NCBI GenBank assembly: GCA_963743425.1
Contig: CAVUPU010000009.1
Span: 558,001 to 622,000 of the forward strand
Direction of reading: 5' to 3'
DNA length: 64,000 nt
Source of the DNA: JAJVID01 sp963743425
GTDB taxonomy: Bacteria > Acidobacteriota > Blastocatellia > RBC074
Every line of letters begins with the position of its first letter. Position 1 is the stretch's first letter. The notes beneath the pieces are model-generated. The model searched no databases, had not been told where the DNA came from, and saw only the letters and a program-made list of their open reading frames with translations. The translations under genes were made by a program, and so were the position numbers. Of this stretch, positions 26,684 through 37,208 are shown one piece after another.

Positions 26684-28003
26684 ATGAATTCGCTAGTCTT
26701 CATTATCCTCCTGTCGTTCATCTTTCTGGGGATGGCGGCCTACTTTTTCAAGGTCTTCGACCGGTTGCAGACCGCGCTGCGCCAGGCCGACCTGAAGATC
26801 ACGGTCTACCCCTTCCTAACCCTCAGCCTGATTGCCGGATTCATCGCCGGGCTGATAATCTTTTTACTCTCCGGCTCGCTGACGGCGACGCTTATGATGG
26901 CGGCGGTCGTAGTGACGGCGCCTCCGATCTATGCGCTCGACAAACGCCGCCGTCGCTTCCGCGCCTTCCTGTCGCAGTTGCCTGACGCTCTGGAGCTGAT
27001 GATTCGCTCGTTGCAGGCCGGACACAGTTTCATCTCGGCGTTGCAGGTGGTCGCGACGGAGATGCCCGAACCGATCGCGCGCGAGTTCGGTAAGGCCTAC
27101 GAAGAGCAGAGCCTGGGACTGAACATGAAATCGGCGCTCGAGAATCTGGTCGAGCGCGTGCCGATTCTCGACCTCAAACTCTGCGTGACGGCGGCGCTGA
27201 TCCACCGCGAGATCGGCGGCGCCCTTTCCGATGCGCTGCGGAACATCAGCCACACGGTCCGCGAAAGGTCCCGCATCCAGGACGAGATCCGGGTCAAATC
27301 AGCGCAAGCGAGATGGCCGGGCTATATCGTCAGCGCCTCGCCGTTCCTCATCTTCTTCTGGATCAACCTCGTCGATCCGTCTTATATGAAGACGTTTTAC
27401 GATCACGAGTACGGCGTTTACGCGCTCGGCGCGGGCGCGGCGATGCAGATCGCCGGATGGTTGATTATTCGCAAGATCGTCAACATTCAAGAATCTCCGT
27501 CGTTCTTCCTCTCGCGCCGGATCTCGAATCGAAAGAGGCGGATCTGGCGCGCGTTGCCGGACGCGCTGGACCTGATGGTCGTGTGCGTCGAGTCGGGGTT
27601 GCAATTCAACGCCGCGTTCCAGCGAGTCGGACGCGAGATGGAGATGGTCGAGCCTGAGTTGTCAAAGGAGTTGGCAGGCGCCAACCGCGAGATTCGCGAG
27701 GGCAAACCACGCGACCAGGCGCTGCGCGATCTGGGCGACCGCACCGGCGTGGACGACATGAAATCGCTCGCGGCGACGCTGGCGCAGGCTGACCGCCTCG
27801 GAACTTCGATCGCCTTTTCTCTGCGAGTCTTCGCCGATTCGATCCACAAGAAGCGCCGCCAGCGCGTCGAGAAGCTTGTGGCCAGGGCCACGATCAAGTT
27901 GATTTTTCCGCTGCTGCTCTGTATTTTCCCCGCGCTCCTGATTGTGCTTATGGGCCCTGCAGGCGCCGAAATATCGGATCTGTTCAGATTCATAGGACAA
28001 TAA
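26684..28003 (+). CDS. TadB-TadC-like fusion, type II secretion F-domain membrane protein
   Basis: 439 residues from the ATG at 26684. The first half is TadB-like: two N-terminal helices, LPDALELMIRSLQAGHSFIS, then IHREIGGALSDALRNISHTV, and closing helices ending IIRKIVNI. Without a break it continues as a TadC C-terminal half: WRALPDALDLMVVCVESGLQ, TGVDDMKSLAATLAQADRLG, KLIFPLLLCIFPALLIVLMG. In tad loci these are two inner-membrane platform proteins of the Flp/Tad pilus, each about 300 residues with their own N-terminal helices. The TadC N-terminal helices are absent here. No other tad gene is in the window. Possibly a natural fusion or a deletion scar. Confidence 0.8.
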   Translation: MNSLVFIILLSFIFLGMAAYFFKVFDRLQTALRQADLKITVYPFLTLSLIAGFIAGLIIFLLSGSLTATLMMAAVVVTAPPIYALDKRRRRFRAFLSQLPDALELMIRSLQAGHSFISALQVVATEMPEPIAREFGKAYEEQSLGLNMKSALENLVERVPILDLKLCVTAALIHREIGGALSDALRNISHTVRERSRIQDEIRVKSAQARWPGYIVSASPFLIFFWINLVDPSYMKTFYDHEYGVYALGAGAAMQIAGWLIIRKIVNIQESPSFFLSRRISNRKRRIWRALPDALDLMVVCVESGLQFNAAFQRVGREMEMVEPELSKELAGANREIREGKPRDQALRDLGDRTGVDDMKSLAATLAQADRLGTSIAFSLRVFADSIHKKRRQRVEKLVARATIKLIFPLLLCIFPALLIVLMGPAGAEISDLFRFIGQ

Positions 28004-28073
28004 GCCGATTCACGAATACAGCCAGCGAGATACCCGAAGGAACCTTGTAGCAATATTTTAGAAAGTCACTACG

Positions 28074-28235
28074 ATGAGGATTTTGGCTGCGCCGCTTCTA
28101 CAAGTGGAGATGGAGAGACCCGACCTGACGTTAAACTGGATCATCATCGGCGTTCTTTTGGCCGTCGCCTTGATCCTGAGCGTTGTCGTGGCGCGCCGCC
28201 GAGTGCGCGAACGCGATGACGACCTGGATAACTGA
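28074..28235 (+). CDS. Small single-span membrane protein (53 aa)
   Basis: The ORF begins MRILAAPLLQVEMERPDLTL, then a hydrophobic helix WIIIGVLLAVALILSVVVAR, and ends with a charged tail (RRRVRERDDDLDN). It is free-standing between the TadB-TadC fusion and fur. The ribosome site is weak; an internal ATG at residue 13 is preceded by GTGGAG and could be the true start. No homology recognised. Protein-like layout (a helix flanked by charges, positive inside) supports it. Confidence 0.5.
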   Translation: MRILAAPLLQVEMERPDLTLNWIIIGVLLAVALILSVVVARRRVRERDDDLDN

Positions 28236-28358
28236 ATTCGGGGGCAATCAAAGATATATCACGCGGACCGGGGGGCCGGCGGATAGACGCCTTTTGCCTG
28301 TCGTTTTTATAGGCTAAAATTCGCATTCTGCGGAATAGCGACGATCACGAGAGACACA

Positions 28359-28817
28359 ATGCCCGAATTCGCCAAGGAAAAAGAGATCTTCTTCGAACAT
28401 CTCAGGCGCGCCGGATTCAAAAAGACGACGCAGCGCGAGTTGATACTCGAAGTCTTTCTCAAGACCGAAGGCCATCTCAGCGCGGAAGACCTCTACAACA
28501 TCGTCAAAGTCGAGGACCCGACCTTGGGCTTCACGACCGTTTACCGCACGCTCAAACTCCTGGTCGAATGCGGGCTGGCGCGCGAAGAGCGTCTGAGCGA
28601 CACCCACACGCGTTACGAGCATCTTTACAATCACCAGCATCACGACCATCTGATCTGCACCGAATGCGGTCGGTTGATAGAGTTTTACAGCGAGGAGATC
28701 GAAAACAGACAGGACGAGATCGCCGCGCAGCATAATTTTCAACCGACGCGCCACAGTCTGCGCATCTGGGGCGTTTGCTCGGATTGCCAGACGAAATCTC
28801 GGGCGGCCAGAGGCTGA
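28359..28817 (+). CDS. fur: Fur-family transcriptional regulator
   Basis: 152 residues. A winged-helix N-terminus (FKKTTQRELILEVFLKTEGH, LGFTTVYRTLKLLVECGLA) precedes a dimerisation domain with HQHHDHLICTECGRLIEF, carrying the His-rich metal site and a CxxC, then CSDC near the end that completes a structural zinc site. Fur proteins repress iron (or zinc, peroxide) genes when metal-loaded. The residue pattern fits classical Fur, but PerR or Zur cannot be excluded. The next gene, a cytochrome c lipoprotein, starts 12 bp downstream. Confidence 0.93.
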   Translation: MPEFAKEKEIFFEHLRRAGFKKTTQRELILEVFLKTEGHLSAEDLYNIVKVEDPTLGFTTVYRTLKLLVECGLAREERLSDTHTRYEHLYNHQHHDHLICTECGRLIEFYSEEIENRQDEIAAQHNFQPTRHSLRIWGVCSDCQTKSRAARG

Positions 28818-28828
28818 AATCTGAAATC

Positions 28829-29221
28829 GTGAACCGGCGAAACTCACGACGGAATCTGTCGATCCTGGCTGCCTGTGCGGCCGCTCTCATTTTCATCGAC
28901 TGCGCGAGGCAGGACGTCAAGGATGAAAGAGTTGATCGGCGTCACGAGAAGATCGGCGCTGAAGATTTCATGCCGGAGCGGGCGCGGGTCATTTATGTCC
29001 GCAGTTGCGCGTCGTGCCACGGCCCGGACGGGCATGGCATCACCGCCGTCGCTCCTGATCTTTATCGCGCCAGACATCGCCCCCGCGAAGATTGGGAGAA
29101 ATATTTGCGAGATTCCGCGGACGCCCATCCCGTCACTCATCCGCCGCCGCTGTGGCTCAACGGGGATGAGATGAAGGACATGGCGGAGTATCTCGAATCG
29201 GCGACCCGGCAAAATCAATAG
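28829..29221 (+). CDS. Small c-type cytochrome, probably lipid-anchored
   Basis: 130 residues from a GTG at 28829; the frame continues further upstream within fur, but that part overlaps a real gene. A hydrophobic segment AACAAALIFIDCARQ could be a lipobox with Cys as the first mature residue. A single heme motif CASCH in VIYVRSCASCHGPDGHGITA and a candidate Met ligand in GDEMKDMAEYL define a class I mono-heme cytochrome domain. It would transfer electrons in the periplasm. Its place directly after fur suggests joint transcription. Partner unknown. Confidence 0.8.
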   Translation: MNRRNSRRNLSILAACAAALIFIDCARQDVKDERVDRRHEKIGAEDFMPERARVIYVRSCASCHGPDGHGITAVAPDLYRARHRPREDWEKYLRDSADAHPVTHPPPLWLNGDEMKDMAEYLESATRQNQ

Positions 29222-29325
29222 CAATGATCGCATCGGTACAGTACCGCGCGCGTAGCAAGCGGTGGAGTTGACTTCAGTATTCTCGTGCCGCGCGTCAGCA
29301 ACCGATGTTAATGGTCCGACAATCA

Positions 29326-30213
<888 letters not shown>

Positions 30214-30339
30214 TTATCGTGACCAGGATTAACGCCGAGCGCGGGATAAACGCCGAGCGTGGTCGCCGGTTGACGCTTTCGCAAACCGTTTGCTACCATC
30301 TGCTCCGCTTTTGAGGCTCATCCTTGAAGTTTGAAAATC

Positions 30340-30412
<73 letters not shown>

Positions 30413-30622
30413 TTCGTGTTCATATGTATAATCCGCCTGCTTTCGACAAACGGCCCAGCTCAGAGCAATCGAAAGCTACGGTCAATTCAAAACGATTCAG
30501 GTTCTTTTCCCAAAAAACAGAAGACAGGGTGTGGTCAACAACGCGGATATCTCGGCCTCAGACATTCGCTTGGCAGGGCAACTATCTGTTTTATCTTGCT
30601 CAAGTGATAGCCAGGTAGTGGT

Positions 30623-31100
30623 ATGTCCAAGGCAGGATCAAAAAAAGATACTATGATCGGCGTAACACGCGTCAAAAACGCCGCCATTCTTTTCGCGGCG
30701 GATTGTTACCTAGCTTCTATCTCCATACATACGCAACCTTTATCGGATATTCCCCCCCCCGCAAATTTAAGTCCACAATTTCAATTCTTGCTATTGAACG
30801 CTCGCGCCGAAAGCGGGAAGCCAATTTCCGCCGAGCAATTCTCCTGCGCTCTTGTCAGCGCCGCGAGCGGTAAGGAGCGGATGACTTTGGTCGCCGCGCT
30901 CTATGACAATTGGGGAACAAAACTGGTCTCGCCGGCATCAATCGGGAGCGGATGACTCTAGTCGCCGCGCTCTATGACAAGGGCGTTACGGTCATTCAAT
31001 CACCGATCTTTGAAGTGTCGCAAAAAGCAAAAGCGGACAAATTCACTCTCGGTTTGGTCTGCCAGATGAGTTCGCCCGCTTCTACAACAGTCCCTAACCA
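30623..31100 (+). pseudogene. Short ORF broken by a 71-bp tandem duplication, unidentified
   Basis: Two overlapping frames contain the same peptide, MTLVAALYD. The segment around 30874-30910 is repeated at 30945-30981 (period 71 bp, not a multiple of three). Removing one copy yields one frame: ESGKPISAEQFSCALVSAAS, then GKERMTLVAALYDKGVTVIQ, then SPIFEVSQKAKADKFTLGLV. No domain is recognised. Whether the original ran on into the next gene is unclear; that gene has its own good start at 31117. Confidence 0.4.
30874..30981. repeat. 71-bp-period direct repeat
   Basis: GGAGCGGATGACTTTGGTCG and its continuation GCCGCGCTCTATGACAA occur at 30874 and, with two or three substitutions, at 30945. The spacing causes a frameshift between the two copies. 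Confidence 0.85.
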
Positions 31101-31116
31101 ATTTGGAGGAAATGTC

Positions 31117-33356
31117 ATGCGGATATTAGGTTTGCCCGCCAACTTCGTCAAGTTTTTGATCGGATCGAAGCGGTCTCTGATTCTCGCCGTAGCGGTCGTG
31201 AGCGTGATGGCGATACTGCTGGCGGTTTCGACCTTCATCGCCAAGCGCTCATCGGCGCACGGCGTCACCCCCGCCAAGAAGAAACAGCAAGGATGCTGCT
31301 CGGATCAACCCGCAGTCTCGCGCCGGATGATCGGGACTTACTACACAACCGACGACGGCTTCCAATCCACTCTCATTCTCAACAACAAGGGGCCGAACCA
31401 GATCATGGTCACCCCCATTCTGCATAGCCGGAACGGTCAGACTTTCACAGCTTCGCCTGTCGCAGTGGGTGGCCAATCATCATCCGAAGTTGATCTGAAC
31501 CTGCTGGCATCAATCGCCGGGGCGCAGTTCCGTTCCGGCAGCTTCGAGTTCACTTACGAAGGACGATTGGTGGAGATGGGCGGCGGATTGCGGATCGTCA
31601 ACGCCGAAAAGAGCCTGATTTTCGATGAGCAAATGCTGGAACCGGGGATGAAGTTCCCTTCTTCGCAACTCGAAGCTGTCTACGCCATCCCTTTCGACGA
31701 TTCGCAGGTGAGCGTGATCGTGACCAATACCACGCCGCAGCCTATTATCGTCAACGGTAACGCTGTCTTCGCCGGAGCCAATGGCCATCGCCCGATTCAG
31801 GGATGGCTTGGGCCTTATGAAATGAAGGTCGTCAATCTGCCTCGCGGGCTGGTCAAGAAAGCTTCAGCCGGGGCAGTGTCGCTCAACCACAACGGCGTCA
31901 AAGGCGCGCTGCTGGCGATGACTCACCTTTGGGATGCTGACCGTGGATACTCCGAAACGGTCAACTTCGCTGATCCCGGAGGTAAGACTACTGAGCGGCA
32001 CGGCGCGGGACTCAGGCTCGGCAGCGTCAACGATGACCCGCTCCAGCCCGTGATCGCCGTCCGCAACATCGGCGACAGCGCAACAACCGTGACGGCGACC
32101 GTTCCTTACTCGAAGCAGAACGGCGACACAGGAACAATCGCGCTGCCGGAGGTTTCGCTCGCGCCGGGCGCCATCAAACTGCTCAATGCATCGAATCCGC
32201 AATTGAGGCGGAACGACTTCGAACCGCTGGACTTGAGATCAAGTACACCGGCGCGCCTGGTAGCGTGATCGCTTCGGCGTCGAGCGTTTCGCAGAGCGGC
32301 AATCACGTTTTTGCGCTGCCGATGAAAGACCCGAAAGTCGGTTTGAGCAGTTCGGGCGGCTATCCATGGTTCATCGACGAATCATCTTCAACAGTTGTGT
32401 TCATAAAAAACACAACTGATAAACCGCAAGATTTTATTCTGAGCGTCATTTACCCCGGAGGAAGTTGGGGATTGATCCATCCCCCTATTCCCGCAGGTCA
32501 AACGATCGCAGTAGACGTGCGGAAGCTGCGTGACTCTCAGCAGAAAGGAGTGGGTGATAGTGTAATCCCACCGGATGCAGTCTCCGGGCATATTTCCTGG
32601 GGAGCCCGTGGAACGGCGGAAAAGGTCTTGATCGGGCGGGCGCAAACTGCCGATTTTGCCGGAGGCATGGCTGCAACTTATGAGTGTCAATGCCCATGTG
32701 TGCCTTCTTGGACCGGCAGTACGCGTATGTCTCCTCAGAACCCGACCCTATTTCCTGGAGAGCAAAAAACAATCGTTCCAGAGGCTGAATACGTTCCCTG
32801 TTTTGGGGCGATTCCGCAGTGGTTCCAAGTTAATGCATTTGACCTCACAGGTTTCTCCAACAATCCTTTCGTAGTGACATATTCGCCTAACACTGCGACC
32901 GCCCATAATGTGGGGTCGGCAACGATTAGCGCTCAATGGACTGAGCAAATTGTCACGCCGTGTCCGTTTGTGGAACAAGAGTGTATTGATCCTTGTTTCG
33001 CTAGCTTCCCAACGGCTTTTGCTTCAACGACTGTTACTGTGCAGGGGCCGCAGCTCACAGTCAATGAAGTTGGATTTAAAAAGGACTACACTATAACACG
33101 ATGGAGTGGCGGCCACGTGATTGATTCCCCTGATGGCACTGAACCGACATGGAAAAGTTCCGGCAATCCTAACTACCCTGTCGCATACAAAGCCGGAGCT
33201 AAACCAGCCATGTTTGCCAAGTTCGGCGTCTCTCCGGCGCCGCCAACGGCCTTGCCAGCTACCGTCAGAGTCAGGCTTGGCAGTATACTTATCGCTACCA
33301 AAAACAACGTCTCTGTGAGTGGAAGCTCTATTACCGTCAATAAGATATTGACGTGA
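31117..33356 (+). pseudogene. Large exported surface protein with one frameshift
   Basis: The ATG at 31117 follows GGAGG at 7 nt. An N-terminal membrane segment (KRSLILAVAVVSVMAILLAV) is followed by Ig-like beta-rich repeats (IGTYYTTDDGFQSTLILNNK, AVYAIPFDDSQVSVIVTNTT). Near 32225 the frame ends as LDLRSSTPARLVA, while the next frame continues AGLEIKYTGAPGSVIASASS into the ORF 32265-33356. The second part has a Cys-rich stretch (YECQCPCVPSW, PCPFVEQECIDPC) and further beta strands. One base change near 32225 would rejoin both, so it is either a recent pseudogene or a sequencing error. Function: adhesion-like exported protein (inference). Confidence 0.65.
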
Positions 33357-34126
33357 CCGAAGTGCTGGAGAGCAGAATCAAAATCACGACTCCAACATTC
33401 ATATGGGAAATTTCGTTTGACGGCAGCACTTGGCAGGGGATGGGAATCAGTGGCGAGCATAAGATTTACTGGATTTACGGCGACCCAATAATTCCGCCAT
33501 TTAAGGAGTCTCCTTCTGGAACGGAGCATGCCCAATTATACGACCGAGCACTTGAAAAAGCGGTTGGGTATGCTGACGGATCCACAGCGACCGGCGAAAG
33601 CGCTAAAGGTGAAGTCATTGGTAGACTTAACATAGGGGTAGAAACTGATGTCATCTACAATTCCAGGGCTAGTGGTTTCGCCAACACTCACCCCTTGAAT
33701 ATATATAGTGTGCCAGGCCCTCTATGCCAGTGCACCGAGGCCGCTAATTTGCTGAGAGGCTTAATGAGAAGCATTGGCATTGACGGAACAACAAAGTTTT
33801 TTTGGTCTGGAGATACAACCACGGGCATAAGGTGGGGGTTTACTTATCCTGGGGATCCGAGTTTCCTCCCGACTTTCCGTGTCATTCGTATCGCCAAAGA
33901 CGAAGTTGTGGAAAATCCTCACTTTGTATTCCATGCGGCAGTATTGGCAGAAGGAAAGTATTGGGATCCATCATACGGCACAAACTACACGTCTTTGGTA
34001 TTTGACGAGATCTCAAACCATCCTGACCCTGGATTCACTACCGGCAATTCAAAGCAGGTCATTAGAGACGTTCTTGGGTCTCTCATTGACCAGTTGAACA
34101 CGAATAGAACCTGCCCGCATAATTAA
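33353..34126 (+). CDS. Transglutaminase-like/papain-fold domain protein
   Basis: 257 residues beginning with a GTG whose first bases overlap the stop of the previous ORF (GTGA), so it is either coupled or was the C-terminal domain of the same protein. The pattern CQCTEAANLLRGLMRSIGI (Cys at a helix start), HFVFHAAVLAEGKYW (His) and WDPSYGTNY (Asp) matches the Cys-His-Asp triad of transglutaminase-like cysteine enzymes. The N-terminal part (IWEISFDGSTWQGMGISGEH) is beta-rich. Substrate unknown. No signal peptide of its own, which favours a former fusion with the upstream surface protein. Confidence 0.6.
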   Translation: MTEVLESRIKITTPTFIWEISFDGSTWQGMGISGEHKIYWIYGDPIIPPFKESPSGTEHAQLYDRALEKAVGYADGSTATGESAKGEVIGRLNIGVETDVIYNSRASGFANTHPLNIYSVPGPLCQCTEAANLLRGLMRSIGIDGTTKFFWSGDTTTGIRWGFTYPGDPSFLPTFRVIRIAKDEVVENPHFVFHAAVLAEGKYWDPSYGTNYTSLVFDEISNHPDPGFTTGNSKQVIRDVLGSLIDQLNTNRTCPHN

Positions 34127-34143
34127 TGATTAGGAGGTAGGCA

Positions 34144-34623
34144 ATGATTAAAATTGCTGTCGTCTTGCTTATCGTCGCTTGCTTCACGCCTGGTTTAGTG
34201 AGGGGCGGCGATTTGCAAGATTTTTCGGATATTCTGGAAAGCAAAATAAAATCCAGTGAGGCAACCTGGAAATTGTTTAGCAAACACCTTGAGGCAGATG
34301 GAGATGCGCTAATAATTAGTTGGCAAACTACTCTGCCAGAAAAGGAACAGTACGTTGCAGTAATTAGAGCCACACCGTCCAATGCGGCAGCCGTGAAGGG
34401 AATTGCCCAGCAAATTTTCGCAGCCTCCGCTGGCGTTGGCGTGAAAATACAAGGAGTAGGACAAGAAGCCTATTTGGCGCAATTGAATCGCAGTGGCCAC
34501 ATTTCAATGCTATTCAGACAAAGTAACTTCGTTGTCACCGTCATGGCGCCATCTGAACCCAAAGGTAGACAACTGGCAAAATACATAATTGATTCTATAG
34601 CTACTTTCCAGCGCAGAAAATAA
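34144..34623 (+). CDS. Secreted hypothetical protein
   Basis: 159 residues. The signal peptide is MIKIAVVLLIVACFTPGLVR; the mature part has no Cys. A strong AGGAGG ribosome site precedes the ATG, and the gene starts 17 bp after the transglutaminase-like ORF, so it belongs to that operon. Strands such as DALIISWQTTLPEKEQYVAV and SNFVVTVMAPSEPKGRQLAK suggest a small alpha/beta fold. I recognise no family. A terminator hairpin follows at 34666. Confidence 0.7.
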   Translation: MIKIAVVLLIVACFTPGLVRGGDLQDFSDILESKIKSSEATWKLFSKHLEADGDALIISWQTTLPEKEQYVAVIRATPSNAAAVKGIAQQIFAASAGVGVKIQGVGQEAYLAQLNRSGHISMLFRQSNFVVTVMAPSEPKGRQLAKYIIDSIATFQRRK

Positions 34624-34665
34624 AGCGTAGCAATGGCTGCTGACAGACGTGGCTGTAAAACAGAG

Positions 34666-34710
34666 CGGCGAGCGATGAAAAGCCCTCCAGCCTTTCATCG
34701 CTCGCCGTTT
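34666..34710. terminator. Bidirectional intrinsic terminator
   Basis: A perfect 15-bp stem (CGGCGAGCGATGAAA at 34666-34680 with its complement at 34693-34707) is followed by TTT on the plus strand and preceded by an A-run on the other side. It separates the plus-strand surface-protein operon from the convergent SulP gene. Confidence 0.85.
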
Positions 34711-34735
34711 GGAACTCACGCCTTTTCCGCGACGA

Positions 34736-36139
34736 TCAATCGCCGGACGGAGAGTAAGCGGGTTCCGCGGCCTTCTTCTCCTGCCTGACCTCTATTCTCT
34801 TGCCGATCAAATAGCCAACCGCGTAGATCGCGATCGCAGACAAGACGCCCGTCAGGAAGTCGGTGACGACGACCATCACCGCGGTGAAGATCATCAATCC
34901 GACGTGAAACCTGCTCATCGCCAGCGCCTCTTTGACTTCGGCGGGTTTGACCATCGCCGTCGAGACGTAGAGCAGGATGCCGCCGATCGAGGCCATCGGG
35001 ACGAGTTCCAGGTACCTCGCCAGGAAGGCGGCCAGCATAAGTTTGAGCGCGGCTTTGAAGATTCCGGCCAGCGGTGAGATCGCGCCGACTTTGATGTTGG
35101 TGGCCGTGCGTGCAAGCGCGCCCGTGTGCGGGAAGCCGTTGAACAACGGGATGAGGACTTGCACCAGCCCCTGTCCCCACAACTCTTTGTTCGGGTTGAA
35201 AGGCATGCCCTTGTTGTCGGCCAGGCGGTCGGCCATGCGCGAACACAACAGGCTCTCGACCGCCGAGACGAAGATAATCGCGGCGACGAAGTAGGCCAGG
35301 TCCCAGAGCGTCTTCGCGTCGAGCGGGATCGCCGCGGGCATGTTGAAGACGAAGAAGTCGGTCGGGATGGCGCCGTATTTGTCTTTGATCAACGTCAGCC
35401 CCTTGCCCGCGAAGAGCGTCGAGGAGAGGCCCGTCGCCACGGCCAGTGCGATCAACGGCCCGGGAATGAACGGCGAGACTTTGAGCAGGTATTTCGTGAT
35501 CAGGAAGGTGAGCAGTCCCAGCGCGACCGCATACCAGTTGATGGCGTCGATGTTGGCGACGATGCCGGTCACTTTATCGAGAAAGCTGTATCCCAGCGAA
35601 GCTTTGAATCCGAGCGCCTCGCCGATCTGCGAAAGCGCGATCACCACGGCGATGCCAATCGTGAAGCCGACGACGATGGAGTGCGGCGCGAGTTTCGAGA
35701 GTCTGCCCAGCCGCGCCACGCCCATCAGCATCAGGATGACGCCCGCGATCAGCGAAGCCAGGATCAGAAAGCCCAGATTGTAGGTCGCCATGATTCCGGC
35801 GATCACCGGAATGAAGGCCGCCGTCGGCCCGTAGACCTGATACTTCGACCCGCCGAAGAGCGCGCCGACGAGCCCGGCCACCGCGCCGCCGACGATGCCC
35901 TGTTCGGGGCGCAGCCCTGAAGCCATCGCAAAGCCCATCGCCAGCGGAATCGCCACCATCGCGACGATCAAGCCGGCGGTAAAATCGCGCATCACGTTCA
36001 GCTTCCAGTCTCCTTTGGACAGATCTTCGTAGCGCCCGTCGAGCGGGTTCAAGTAATACAACAACCTTCCCGGAAGACGGGTGTTGTCGAGTTCATTCAC
36101 TGGCTGTTCATTCAATTTTTGAATCGCAGCTTTCGCCAT
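34736..36139 (-). CDS. SulP-family anion transporter without STAS domain
   Basis: 467 residues with 10-12 membrane segments. SulP motifs are visible: DFTAGLIVAMVAIPLAMGFA, YQVYGPTAAFIPVIAGIMA and NGFPHTGALARTATNIKVGA. It moves sulfate, bicarbonate or related anions across the inner membrane. The usual C-terminal STAS domain is missing: the chain ends with a short charged tail after the last helix. Next to it on the same strand lies a beta-carbonic anhydrase, 207 bp away and separated by a perfect 31-bp hairpin. This pairing points to bicarbonate rather than sulfate. Confidence 0.9.
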   Translation of the reverse strand: MAKAAIQKLNEQPVNELDNTRLPGRLLYYLNPLDGRYEDLSKGDWKLNVMRDFTAGLIVAMVAIPLAMGFAMASGLRPEQGIVGGAVAGLVGALFGGSKYQVYGPTAAFIPVIAGIMATYNLGFLILASLIAGVILMLMGVARLGRLSKLAPHSIVVGFTIGIAVVIALSQIGEALGFKASLGYSFLDKVTGIVANIDAINWYAVALGLLTFLITKYLLKVSPFIPGPLIALAVATGLSSTLFAGKGLTLIKDKYGAIPTDFFVFNMPAAIPLDAKTLWDLAYFVAAIIFVSAVESLLCSRMADRLADNKGMPFNPNKELWGQGLVQVLIPLFNGFPHTGALARTATNIKVGAISPLAGIFKAALKLMLAAFLARYLELVPMASIGGILLYVSTAMVKPAEVKEALAMSRFHVGLMIFTAVMVVVTDFLTGVLSAIAIYAVGYLIGKRIEVRQEKKAAEPAYSPSGD

Positions 36140-36163
36140 TACCTCTTGTCTCCTTCGAAAATC

Positions 36164-36253
36164 AGTTCGTAGTCCCGCCTTCAGGCGGAAGCGTCCGCTG
36201 CTGATCTAGTTCGTGATATCGAACGCTTCCGCCTGAAGGCGGGACTACGAACT
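36164..36253. repeat. Perfect 31-bp inverted repeat between carbonic anhydrase and sulP
   Basis: Arms 36164-36194 and 36223-36253 are exact complements with a 28-nt loop. The inner part CTTCAGGCGGAAG is also the stem of the small hairpin inside the nested palindrome at 15011-15053, so both belong to one repeat family. It may separate transcription of the two genes. Confidence 0.9.
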
Positions 36254-36346
36254 CCGCCATCAAGGCGGACGAATCCCTCCACAGCGGTCTGCGGTGACCG
36301 CCGCCTGGGTTGAAAATTTGAAATGGGATATTGAGAGACGCCCCGC

Positions 36347-37054
36347 TCAGTCGCCTCGACTGTTATGACCGCTCGACGCCGGCTTCGTCAGCCTGCCTGT
36401 GGCCATCGGTCGCGCGCTCAACGCGGGTAGGTCATGTCTGGAAGTGATCGTGACAAAATGTGACACCTGCGGGTCGTAGGCCAGAATCTGCCCGCTCTCT
36501 ATTTCATAAATCCAACCGTGCAATGTCAGCCCGCCTTTCGCCATTAGCGCCGCGACCTTCGGATAAGTGCGCAGGTTGTCGAGTTGAACCAGCACGTTCT
36601 CCTTGATCGCCGCGTTGAGCAGATCAACGCCCTCCATGTCGGAATAACATTCGTCCACGACTTGCCTGGTCGCGTCTGCGTGCTTGAGCCATTCGCTGAC
36701 AAGCGGCATGTCGGCGAGCGATTCGGGATCGAGCAGCCCTTGCATCGCGCCGCAATTCGAGTGGCCCATCACGAGCGCATGCTTCACACCCAACGCTGTG
36801 ATCGCGTACTCGACGGTCGCCCCTTCGCCGCCGTTCGCAGCGCCATAAGGCGGAATCAGGGCGCCGGCGTTGCGCAACACGAAGAGATCGCCCGGTTGAG
36901 CCTGCATCAGCAGTTCCGGCGCGATGCGCGAATCGGAGCAGGTGATCAGCAACGTCTCGGGGCGCTGTCCTTGCGAAAGGGTCTCGAACAATTCGCGATG
37001 CGCGCTGAACTCTGTCGTCTGAAATTGATGAATGCCTCTGACAAGTTTTTCCAT
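36347..37054 (-). CDS. can: Beta-class carbonic anhydrase
   Basis: 235 residues from the ATG at 37054 (a GTG two codons upstream is too close to the AGGTAG ribosome site). Zinc ligands are visible in ITCSDSR (Cys, with the Asp-Arg dyad) and MGHSNCGAMQG (His and Cys). The enzyme interconverts CO2 and bicarbonate in the cytoplasm. It carries a C-terminal tail of about 25 residues rich in Ser/Arg. Association with the SulP transporter suggests joint bicarbonate supply or pH balance. Confidence 0.94.
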   Translation of the reverse strand: MEKLVRGIHQFQTTEFSAHRELFETLSQGQRPETLLITCSDSRIAPELLMQAQPGDLFVLRNAGALIPPYGAANGGEGATVEYAITALGVKHALVMGHSNCGAMQGLLDPESLADMPLVSEWLKHADATRQVVDECYSDMEGVDLLNAAIKENVLVQLDNLRTYPKVAALMAKGGLTLHGWIYEIESGQILAYDPQVSHFVTITSRHDLPALSARPMATGRLTKPASSGHNSRGD

Positions 37055-37208
37055 AATCACTACCTATTTTCTCTATCCATCACGTTTCAGGGCAACGAAT
37101 ATGCCAACAGTCGGGGCGCCTGCCTTTATTGGGCTTACTGAGATGAAAGGCGCGATGGCGAGACAATCTGCCCCAGCGCCGGGACAAAATCCGACAACTC
37201 ATATCGGA

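Noticed and set aside
28775..28828. Upstream extension of the cytochrome c ORF into fur
   Set aside because: It overlaps the C-terminus of Fur, which is clearly coding; the GTG at 28829 just after the fur stop fits better.
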